From contig NZ_JAHLZY020000001.1 of the NCBI RefSeq assembly GCF_018967865.2, forward strand, positions 930,001 to 994,000: a DNA stretch of 64,000 bases. The letters run 5' to 3'. This stretch comes from Hymenobacter siberiensis (lineage in GTDB: Bacteria > Bacteroidota > Bacteroidia > Cytophagales > Hymenobacteraceae). Below are positions 52,473 through 64,000 of this stretch, piece by piece; position 1 is the first letter of the stretch; each line of letters opens with the position of its first letter. The notes under the pieces are model-generated. The model worked only from the letters and a program-made list of their open reading frames with translations. It ran no database searches and had not been told where the DNA came from. The position numbers were made by a program, and so were the translations under genes.

Positions 52473-53948
52473 ATGTTGCACCCTTTCTTTCTGCGCGTCT
52501 GTTTTTTTGTTTTTGGAATGCTGAGCCTGGCTTTTGTGCCGGCCCTGGCCCAAACCCCGGCGGCTACTGCGGCGGCGGCGGCCGCTACGGCCGCGCCCAA
52601 GCGCCAGCTGGCGGCCTTGCGCATCGCCCAGCCCATCAAGCTCGATGGCGTGTTGGACGAGGCCGCGTGGCGCGAGGCCCTGCCGGCCACCGATTTTATC
52701 CAGAACCGCCCCAAGCCTGGCCCCCACGAAAAACACCCCACCGAAGTGCGCATGCTGTATGATGACGCCGCGATTTACGTGGGCGCGGTAATGCACGATG
52801 TGGCCGCCGACTCCATCCCCCGCGAGCTGACGGCGCGCGACAACACCGGTAATTCCGACTTCATCGGCATCTTCCTCGATACCTACCACGACCAGCTCAA
52901 CGGTTACGCATTCATCGTGACCAGCAGCGGCGTGTAGCTCGATTCGCGCTACTCGCCGGCCGGCGGCGAGGACTTCAACTGGAACGCCGTGTGGGAAAGC
53001 CGCACCGCCCTGCGCGGCACCGACTGGGTGGCCGAAATGCGCATTCCGTACTCCGCCATCCGTTTCAGCACGGCTGATGTGTAGCAGTGGGGGCTGAATT
53101 TTATGCGGCAGCGCAAGCGCGACAACGCGGTGTATTTCTGGAACGAGGTGAAGCCGCAGGTCGACAGCTTCGTGAACCAGTGGGGCGAACTCACGGGCGT
53201 GCAGGGCGTGAAACCGCCGTTGCGTCTCTCGCTCACGCCCTACGTGTCGGGCTACGTGAACCACAACCCGCTGAGCGCCGACGGCACCAAGCGCCTGACC
53301 ACGCGCTTCAACGGCGGGGCCGACGTGAAGTGGGGCATCAACGAAAGCTTCACCCTGGATGCCACGCTGGTGCCCGATTTCGGGCAGGTGCAGAGCGACA
53401 ACCAGGTGCTCAACCTCTCGCCGTTTGAGGTGCAGTTCAACGTGGACTGGAGCCTGCGCCAGAACCAAATCGACTACGTAAACGGCGGCCTCGACAAGGC
53501 CGAACCCCTCGACCAGCCCTTCGCCGGCCAGATTCTGCTGGGCCGCCGCAACGTGGCCACGGTGGCTAACGTGGCCACAGTAGCCTACACGTTCACCAAC
53601 CGCATGTCGTTCACGCTGCGCCTGCGCCACTACACCAGCAACGTGCGCTACCTCGATTTTACCACCCTCGGCAAGAACGCGGAGGAGCAATCCGCCGCCT
53701 ACCAACTCAACCGCGACAACACCTACAACGCCTTCAACGTGGACGCGGTGTACTCGTGGTGGTTTGCGCCCGGCTCGCAAATCAGCGTGGTCTGGAAAAA
53801 CGCCGGCTCCACCTATTTGCAGGCCAATGAGGCCACGCCGCAGTTCTTCGATAATTTCAACAACACCATCAACACGCCGCACAATAACTCGCTGTCGGTG
53901 AAGGTGCTGTATTATTTGGATTATCTGGCGTTGCGGAAGGGTCGGTAG
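52473..53948 (+). pseudogene. DUF5916 (CBM9-like N-terminus) outer-membrane protein, two stops and a large deletion
   Basis: One frame throughout. Signal (LRVCFFVFGMLSLAFVPALAQ), then a CBM9-like domain (IKLDGVLDEAAWREALPATD, LYDDAAIYVGAVMHD, SDFIGIFLDTYHDQLNGYAF) and the DUF5916 barrel (TRFNGGADVKWGINESFTLD, PDFGQVQSDNQVLNLSPFEV, NAFNVDAVYSWWFAPGSQIS, LSVKVLYYLDYLALRK). TAG at 52935-52937 replaces Gln in SSGVQLDS, and TAG at 53082-53084 replaces Gln in ADVQQWG. After FEVQFN the usual few hundred residues are absent and the sequence joins VDWSLRQNQIDYVNGG in frame. The intact protein would be about 800 residues or more. Confidence 0.88.
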
Positions 53949-53958
53949 TTCGCCAGCC

Positions 53959-54093
53959 GTAACCTCACTCCCTAACCCCCTCTCCAAAAAAGAGGGGGGA
54001 CTAGTTTTTTATCGGAGGGCTGGTTATTAGTATTTTAGAGTTAGAAGCTAGTTCCCCCTCTTTTTTGGAGAGGGGGTTAGGGGGTGAGGTTAC
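53959..54093. repeat. Palindromic element, 46-bp arms
   Basis: The left arm 53959-54004 (GTAACCTCACTCCCTAACCC...GGGACTAG) and the right arm 54048-54093 (CTAGTTCCCCCTC...GGTGAGGTTAC) differ at only a few positions. Immediately after it, 54094-54120 reads GCAGGCTGCGCCCGGCATGA then CGTTCTTT, the right half of a CATGAC-family element whose left half is missing. Confidence 0.88.
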
Positions 54094-54153
54094 GCAGGCT
54101 GCGCCCGGCATGACGTTCTTTGCAGTCGCAGCAATTCCCTTTTATCGTCCCCT

Positions 54154-54948
54154 ATGCCGGCAAACCCTGCCCTCGAAGTCCGCACCGTCGTGCTCACGCG
54201 CTACGTGACGCCCCTGCGCGAGGGCGGCTCGCTGCCGGCCCTGATGGAGGCCGACGACAACTTCCTCTACGTGGTGAAATTCCGGGGCGCGGGCCAGGGC
54301 GTAAAGGCCCTGATTGCCGAGCTCATTGTGGGCGAAATAGCCCGCGTGCTGGGTCTGCGCATGCCCGAGCTGGTGTTCTGCGAGTTGGATGAGAGCTTCG
54401 GCCGCACCGAGCCCGACGAGGAAATCCAGGACCTGCTGCAAGCCAGCACCGGCCAGAACCTGGCCCTGCACTACCTCTCCGGCGCCATCACCTACGACGC
54501 GCTGGTGACCACCGTGGAACCCGACCTGGCCTCGCTCATCGTGTGGCTCGATATGCTCACGTTGAACGTGGACCGCACCGCCCGCAACACCAACATGCTG
54601 ATGTGGCACAAGGAATTGTGGCTGATTGACCACGGCGCGGCCCTGTATGTGCACCACGCCGGCCCCGAGTGGGCCGCGCCGCGCCCCCGCCCGTTTCCGC
54701 AGATAAAAACCCACGTCCTGCTGCCCCAGGCCACCGAATTGGCCGCCGCCGATGCCCTCGGTCACGCCCGCCTCACGCCCGAAGTCATTCGGGCCATTGT
54801 GGCGCTGGTGCCCGATGCGTGGCTAACCCACGCCGCCGGCACGCCCGCCGAAGAGCGGGCCGCCTACGTCGGCTTTCTCGAAAACCGTCTGGCACAGTCG
54901 GCCGCTTTCATTCAGGAAATTAACGACGCCCACGATGCACGTATTTGA
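54154..54948 (+). CDS. HipA-like kinase-fold protein
   Basis: A 264-residue protein related to the C-terminal kinase domain of HipA. LYVVKFRGAGQGVKALIAEL holds the ATP-binding Lys and helix Glu; LTLNVDRTARNTNML has the catalytic D-x(4)-N; LWLIDHGAALYVHHA gives the metal-binding Asp in a D-H-G context. The separate HipA N-terminal domain is missing. HipA phosphorylates glutamyl-tRNA synthetase; the targets of these short homologues are unknown. The last 14 bases overlap the DUF3037 gene, a pairing that I recall as recurrent. No HipB-like antitoxin is present. Confidence 0.82.
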   Translation: MPANPALEVRTVVLTRYVTPLREGGSLPALMEADDNFLYVVKFRGAGQGVKALIAELIVGEIARVLGLRMPELVFCELDESFGRTEPDEEIQDLLQASTGQNLALHYLSGAITYDALVTTVEPDLASLIVWLDMLTLNVDRTARNTNMLMWHKELWLIDHGAALYVHHAGPEWAAPRPRPFPQIKTHVLLPQATELAAADALGHARLTPEVIRAIVALVPDAWLTHAAGTPAEERAAYVGFLENRLAQSAAFIQEINDAHDARI

Positions 54949-55309
54949 GTACGCCGTGCTGCGGGTGGTGCCCCGCGTGGAGCGCGAAGAATTCCTGAAC
55001 GTGGGCGTGGTGCTCTACTGCCGCGGCCTGGGCTTCTTGCAGGTACGTTGGCTGCTGCCCGAAGCCCGGCTCCACGCCTTCGCCCCGGCCCTCGACCAGG
55101 CCGAAGTAGCCGCCCGCCTGCGGGCCTTCGAGCAGATTTGCCAGGGCCGGGCCGCCGGGGGCGTTATCGGGCAGCTGCCGGTGGCCGAACGGTTCCGCTG
55201 GCTCACGGCCACGCGCAGCACGGTGGTGCAGTGCTCGCCGCTGCACCCCGGCCGCACCGCCGATGCGGCCGCCACGCTGGCGCGGCTGTTTGAGGAATTG
55301 GTGAGCTAG
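54935..55309 (+). CDS. DUF3037 protein, coupled to the HipA-like kinase gene
   Basis: A 124-residue protein: YAVLRVVPRVEREEFLNVGVVLYC at the start is the DUF3037 signature, then ARLHAFAPALDQAEVAARLR, IGQLPVAERFRWLTATRSTVVQCSP and a C-terminal helix LARLFEELV. The function is unknown. The start codon lies inside the last codons of the kinase gene, in another frame, so synthesis is coupled and the products may act together. Confidence 0.88.
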   Translation: MHVFEYAVLRVVPRVEREEFLNVGVVLYCRGLGFLQVRWLLPEARLHAFAPALDQAEVAARLRAFEQICQGRAAGGVIGQLPVAERFRWLTATRSTVVQCSPLHPGRTADAAATLARLFEELVS

Positions 55310-55636
55310 CTGTCCTCTCAGAAAATGTGAGGCATGGAACGCCAAGCAAATTCAAATAAGTGGCCGAGACAGCATCCCTAAACTGACAACACCGAGGTGG
55401 GTATTCCTGCTTGTTCCCGGACAACTCTGGGCATTGTGGGCGTTTACGAAACTCATCCCCTTTGTGCATTTCGTACACTTTGATTCATAGACGGGTTTCG
55501 TAAACTCGCTCGGCACTGGAGTAGCTTGCGGGCCACTCATTTTCGGGCCGCTGCTAGTAGTGTACCGAAAGGAGTGTATCATTGAACAATCGGCTTCTAG
55601 AGCGCACTCAGCCGGCGCCCGCTTTCCCCTGCTGCC
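55310..55636. other. 327-base gap with an inverted repeat
   Basis: No supported gene. GTTTACGAAAC (55442-55452) and GTTTCGTAAAC (55495-55505) form a perfect 11-bp inverted repeat separated by 42 bases, possibly paired operator half-sites in front of the gene at 55637. Confidence 0.5.
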
Positions 55637-56035
55637 ATGCGTGTGCTGTGTATCTTCCTCCTCTCGCTGCTTCCCTTGTTGGCGTCTCGGCCCGCGCCAC
55701 CTCCTTGCGGGCCTGGCATCTACTTGAGGAGTGGATTTGAGGGGTATTATGCGGTGTACTGGAACGGCCACCTCGTGGTCCACGGAACCTTCGAGTATAA
55801 CATGTCAATCGGCATGTCCATGCGCCGGCTGAAGAACGGCGAGATAGAGGACAAAATCGGCTTCTGTGTGGGCAAGGTGGCAGACCACAATGAATTGGTC
55901 GTCAAGAACCGCGCGGGTAAAATCATCTTTCGGCGGCTCTTGCAAAAACGGGAGGTGAAGCAAAATCTTTCACTGGATAAATACGAGAGCCTGGTGTCGC
56001 TAACGCTTGACAATCGCAGAACAATGCTGGAATAA
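55637..56035 (+). CDS. Small secreted protein, unknown
   Basis: A 132-residue protein with a signal peptide (VLCIFLLSLLPLLASRPA). The mature part is probably a beta-rich domain: GPGIYLRSGFEGYYAVYWNG, HLVVHGTFEYNMSIGM, NELVVKNRAGKIIFRRLL, YESLVSLTLDNRR. I do not recognise the family. The GC content is slightly lower than that of its neighbours. It is the last plus-strand gene before the convergent GH97 gene and its gap shows no terminator. Confidence 0.65.
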   Translation: MRVLCIFLLSLLPLLASRPAPPPCGPGIYLRSGFEGYYAVYWNGHLVVHGTFEYNMSIGMSMRRLKNGEIEDKIGFCVGKVADHNELVVKNRAGKIIFRRLLQKREVKQNLSLDKYESLVSLTLDNRRTMLE

Positions 56036-56134
56036 GCGGTGCTGCTTGCTCAAAAGAGTGCAAAGGAGATGTTTAAGAAAACAGTGATTTAAATAAGTTG
56101 ATAAGCTATTGCCTCAACTGGTGCTGCCTGCCCG

Positions 56135-58726
<2,592 letters not shown>

Positions 58727-58837
58727 AAATGGTAAAGAACGAGTCCCGTGGTCGCCTCGAAAGGCTAATCGGGTCGCGAAGGTACGTTGTAGAATGGAAA
58801 CGCAGGGGAAGCAGGGAAGGTTCCCCTTCTAACAGCT

Positions 58838-58972
58838 GTCATCCGGAGCGCAGCGAAGGACCTTATCACCGCTAAACGATGCGCAGTAACTCCTTTGTTT
58901 AGCCAAATCAAGCCGAATGTTCCCGGCAAAATGCGCAGCCGGGATAAGGTCCTTCGCTGCGCTCCGGATGAC
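58838..58972. repeat. Palindromic element, GTCATCCGGA type
   Basis: Perfect 30-bp arms, GTCATCCGGAGCGCAGCGAA... (58838-58867) and the complement ending GCTCCGGATGAC (58943-58972), with a loop of 75 bases. It lies in the divergent gap between tmRNA and dnaX. Confidence 0.9.
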
Positions 58973-59002
58973 ATATTGCTTCCAAAGCCGCCCTTTTCTG
59001 GG

Positions 59003-59010
59003 TAACTTTG
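59003..59010 (+). promoter_or_regulatory. Bacteroidota -7 box, dnaX
   Basis: TAACTTTG fits TAnnTTTG, 13 bases before the dnaX ATG; a TTG lies 24 bases upstream of it, a little further than usual. Confidence 0.5.
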
Positions 59011-59023
59011 CTACACATAGCTT

Positions 59024-61135
<2,112 letters not shown>

Positions 61136-61140
61136 AACGA

Positions 61141-61184
61141 GTAGGGGCGGGGACAAGCCCTACCGGGTACGACCCCGCCCCTAC
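61141..61184. repeat. Hairpin after dnaX
   Basis: GTAGGGGCGGGG and CCCCGCCCCTAC around a 20-base loop, starting six bases after the dnaX stop. No T run; it could still stabilise or end the transcript. Confidence 0.75.
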
Positions 61185-61306
61185 ATCGTCAAAATTCCGC
61201 AAACGATTGGGGGGAGGCTGCCACTGCTGCGCCAATCATCAGCTGACGCCGGAAAAATCTTGCAAGATAAGACGAAATTTTGTTTTTTATTCCCCTATCA
61301 GCCAGC

Positions 61307-61314
61307 TACCTTTG
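61307..61314 (+). promoter_or_regulatory. Bacteroidota -7 box, M16 peptidase gene
   Basis: TACCTTTG fits TAnnTTTG, with TTTG at 61279-61282 as the upstream element (24-base spacing) and the GTG start 36 bases downstream. Confidence 0.5.
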
Positions 61315-61350
61315 TTTTTTGAACCCCCCAGCTACCCGCTTGCGACATTC

Positions 61351-64000
61351 GTGAAAAACAACTTTTTGCTGCTATTTCCTGCCCTGGCGGTACTGGGCCT
61401 CACCACGCAATGCCAATCGAGCAAGCCGGCTGTTGCTGCTTCCGCCGCCGCCAGCGCTGCGCCGGCGGCCGCGCCCCTGGCCGCCAAAGAATACCGCTAC
61501 GAATCGGTGCCCGGCGACCCGCTGGGCGTGCGAATTTACAAGCTGGATAATGGCCTGACGGTCTATCTATCAGACTACAAGGATGCGCCGCGTATTCAGA
61601 CCTACCTGGCCGTGCGGGCGGGTTCTAAGAATGACCCCGCTACTGCCACCGGCCTCGCGCACTACCTGGAGCACATGGTGTTCAAGGGTACTTCGAAGCT
61701 GGGCACGCAGGATTGGGCCAAAGAAAAAATAGAGCTTGATAAGATTGAGGCGCTCTATGAAGTATACCGTGGGCAACGCAACGATGCCGCCGCCCGCAAG
61801 CGCACCTACCACCAGATTGACTCGATTTCGGGCGTGGCCGCTACTTATGCCGTACCGAATGAGTACGATAAAGTAATGGGTGCCATCGGTGCGAAAGGTT
61901 CCAACGCCCACACCTCGAACGAGGAAACGGTGTATCAGGAAGATATTCCCAGCAACCAGCTGGAGAAGTGGGCCGCCATCCAGGCCGAGCGGATGCGCGA
62001 GATGGTGCCGCGCCTGTTCCACACCGAGCTGGAGGCCGTGTACGAGGAGAAAAACCGGGGTTTGGATTCCGATTTCAATAAGGAGTTTGAGGCGCTGAAT
62101 GCCTCGCTCTACCCCACGCACCCCTACGGCACCCAAACGACCATCGGTACGATTGAGCACCTGCAAAACCCGTCGATTACGGAAATTAAGAAGTATTTCG
62201 GTGAGTACTATGTGCCGAATAACGTGGCGCTATGCTTGAGCGGGGATTTAGATTACGACCAGACTATTCGCCTGATTGATAAGTATTTCGGCGCGATTCC
62301 GAGCAAGCCGGTGCCGGTTTTCAACGCGCCGGTAGAGCAGCCGATTACGGCCCCGATTACCAAGGAAATTCTCGGGCCGCAGTCGGAAAACGTGATGATT
62401 GGTTACCGCCTGCCGGGCAAAGCGTCGAAAGATGCAGTGCGCCTGCGCATGCTGGATAAAGTTCTGACCAACGGCCAGGCCGGCCTCATCGACCTCGACC
62501 TGAACCAGCAGCAGCAGGTACTGGAAGCGTCGTCGTTTACGGACATGAACGACGACTATTCTACGCACGTCATCTACGGCACGCCGCGCGAGGGGCAGAA
62601 GCTGGAGGACGTGAAACGTCTGCTGCTGGGCGAACTGGCCAAGGTGAAAGCTGGCAACTTCCCCGATTGGCTGATTCCGGCCATCATCAACAACGAGAAG
62701 CTGACGCGCACCAAGAGCTACGAAAGCAACGAGGCCCGCGCCAGCGCCATGTACGAGGCCTTCATTGAGCGCATCGACTGGAAAGACTACCTCAAACAGC
62801 AGGACGATTTCGGCACCATTACCAAGGCCGAAATCGTGAAATTCGCCAACGATAATTACGGCCAGAACTTCGTGACGGTGTTCAAGCGCACTGGCACCGA
62901 CCCCAACAAGGTGAAGGTGGTGAAGCCCGCCATCACGCCTGTGCCGGCCAACCGCGACGTGGCCTCGGCCTACTACAAGCAGCTCACCGCGATGCCGAGC
63001 ACGGACCTGCAGCCTGTGTTTGTCGATTACAAAAAGGACATTCAGGAGACGGAAATCAAGCCCGGCCTGCCGCTGTACTACACGCACAACACCGAAAACG
63101 GCCTGTTCAACCTGTACTACGTCTTCGATCTGGGCAACAACCAGGACCCGCGCTGGGGCCTGGCCGCCGACTACCTGCAATACCTCGGCGCGGGCCAGTA
63201 CAGTGCCGCGCAGCTGCAGCAGGAGTTCTACAAGCTGGGCTGCTCGTTCAGCGTGAGCAGCGGGCCGGACCGCACCTTCGTCACCCTCAACGGCCTCGAC
63301 GCCAATCTGGAACCCGCGCTGAAACTGTTTGAGCAGCTGCTGCACGCGCCCAAGCCCGATGCCGCCGCCCTGAAAAACATGGTGGCCGGCATCCTCAAGC
63401 AGCGCCAGGATGCCAAGCTCGAAAAGCGCGTGATTCTGAATGCGGCGATGGTGAGCTACGTGAAATACGGCCCCAAAAACCCCTTCACGAACATCCTCAG
63501 CGAGAAAGAGCTGAAGGCGCTGAAGCCGGCGCAGCTCACGGCGCTGATTCAAAAGCTGCCGACGTATCAGCATCGGGTGCTGTACTATGGGCCGCGTCCG
63601 GGCAAGGGTGATACCATGACGATTGGAGATGTGCTCAAAGCAGAGCATAAAACGCCCGCCAAGCTCACGCCCGCCCCGGCGGCTAAGGACTTCGCCGAGC
63701 AGCCCCTGAAAGACAAAAAGGTCTATTGGGTCGACTATAACATGGTGCAGGCCGAAATCCTGTTTCTGACCAAGGGCGACCTGTATAGCAAGGAGCTGGC
63801 CCCCACGCTGGCGCTCTACAACGAGTATTTCGGCGGTGGCATGGGCAGCATCGTGTTTCAGGATTTGCGCGAGAGCAAGGCGCTGGCTTACTCCGCGTAT
63901 TCCGGCTACAACAGCGCCGACAAGCTGGGGCGTTCTAACTACAACCTGAGCTACATCGGCACCCAGAGCGACAAGCTGCCCGAGGCCATGGCCGGCATGG
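61351..64000 (+). CDS. M16-family zinc peptidase, lipoprotein (partial, runs off the window)
   Basis: Open from a GTG at 61351 to the window edge, 883 codons so far. The start gives a lipoprotein signal (NNFLLLFPALAVLGLTTQC); no ATG is available nearby. An Ala-rich linker follows, then YKLDNGLTVYLSDYKDAPRI and the zinc motif H104-Y-L-E107-H108 in GLAHYLEHMVFKGTSK, with the distal Glu in ELEAVYEEKNRGLDSD. The second half (QDLRESKALAYSAYSGYN) holds the R/Y substrate-binding pair. It is about as large as the M16 peptidase at 36700-39711 but has a lipid anchor instead of a plain signal. Confidence 0.92.
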   Translation, partial: MKNNFLLLFPALAVLGLTTQCQSSKPAVAASAAASAAPAAAPLAAKEYRYESVPGDPLGVRIYKLDNGLTVYLSDYKDAPRIQTYLAVRAGSKNDPATATGLAHYLEHMVFKGTSKLGTQDWAKEKIELDKIEALYEVYRGQRNDAAARKRTYHQIDSISGVAATYAVPNEYDKVMGAIGAKGSNAHTSNEETVYQEDIPSNQLEKWAAIQAERMREMVPRLFHTELEAVYEEKNRGLDSDFNKEFEALNASLYPTHPYGTQTTIGTIEHLQNPSITEIKKYFGEYYVPNNVALCLSGDLDYDQTIRLIDKYFGAIPSKPVPVFNAPVEQPITAPITKEILGPQSENVMIGYRLPGKASKDAVRLRMLDKVLTNGQAGLIDLDLNQQQQVLEASSFTDMNDDYSTHVIYGTPREGQKLEDVKRLLLGELAKVKAGNFPDWLIPAIINNEKLTRTKSYESNEARASAMYEAFIERIDWKDYLKQQDDFGTITKAEIVKFANDNYGQNFVTVFKRTGTDPNKVKVVKPAITPVPANRDVASAYYKQLTAMPSTDLQPVFVDYKKDIQETEIKPGLPLYYTHNTENGLFNLYYVFDLGNNQDPRWGLAADYLQYLGAGQYSAAQLQQEFYKLGCSFSVSSGPDRTFVTLNGLDANLEPALKLFEQLLHAPKPDAAALKNMVAGILKQRQDAKLEKRVILNAAMVSYVKYGPKNPFTNILSEKELKALKPAQLTALIQKLPTYQHRVLYYGPRPGKGDTMTIGDVLKAEHKTPAKLTPAPAAKDFAEQPLKDKKVYWVDYNMVQAEILFLTKGDLYSKELAPTLALYNEYFGGGMGSIVFQDLRESKALAYSAYSGYNSADKLGRSNYNLSYIGTQSDKLPEAMAGM

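Noticed and set aside
62248..63648. 466-codon frame antisense to the M16 peptidase
   Set aside because: The plus-strand frame carries the zinc motif and is open to the window edge; the antisense frame has no motif.

Overview
The window looks like chromosome of a high-GC member of the Bacteroidota, most probably Hymenobacter or a close relative (order Cytophagales). This rests on a type IX secretion sorting domain, an OmpA protein with calcium-binding repeats, a SusE/F-like secreted protein, Bacteroidota-type -7 boxes (TAnnTTTG), a tmRNA tag ending in YAMAA, and coding DNA that is clearly GC-rich. No sequence search was possible, so genus is an inference.

Layout. 1-5.3 kb: the 3' end of nuoL, an OmpA-family protein, and a TonB-dependent receptor preceded by a near-perfect ModE operator and a one-domain ModE regulator. 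5.5-9.0 kb: a Nudix hydrolase, a sorbosone-dehydrogenase-like lipoprotein and a polytopic membrane protein. 9.0-11.5 kb: a decaying hexuronate locus (uxuA with three lesions, a uxuB-like SDR lacking its catalytic lysine, the tail of a GH3 glucosidase). 11.6-17.2 kb: an NmrA-like protein, a T9SS cargo protein, a VapBC-like pair bracketed by GC-rich repeats, and an AT-rich islet with a GT25 glycosyltransferase. 17.3-19.9 kb: clpB.

20-26.6 kb is a mobile-element zone. A complete IS4-family element has split a small secreted-protein gene whose two-repeat paralogue lies 4 kb away. A MITE shares its ends with a decayed ISAs1-family element at 51-52 kb and abuts an AraC-type gene lacking its 5' end. 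An IS3-family relic carries an internal deletion. A DoxX pair and a DUF305 lipoprotein lie between them. 26.6-33.9 kb: HupE-like protein, M1 peptidase, cytochrome b, aminotransferase, amidase and an outer-membrane lipoprotein. 34-42.4 kb: the core block rny - zapA - coiled coil - M16 peptidase - pheT, all on the minus strand. 42.5-50.8 kb: a DUF1684 gene and a shredded paralogue on either side of a bestrophin, then radC, a phosphoesterase, uvsE and small secreted proteins. 51-56 kb: the ISAs1 relic, a DUF5916 pseudogene, and a HipA-like kinase + DUF3037 pair. 56-64 kb: a GH97 glucosidase, tmRNA, dnaX with an A10 slippery run, and an M16 peptidase cut by the window end.

Two themes recur. Many intergenic gaps hold long palindromes, most with GTCAT...ATGAC ends, some placed as terminators between convergent genes. 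Many genes decay by internal deletion and nonsense change (uxuA, uxuB, GH3, two transposases, DUF1684, DUF5916). The most biologically interesting signals are the ModE operator at a TonB receptor, the dnaX slippage site, and the IS/MITE-disrupted genes.
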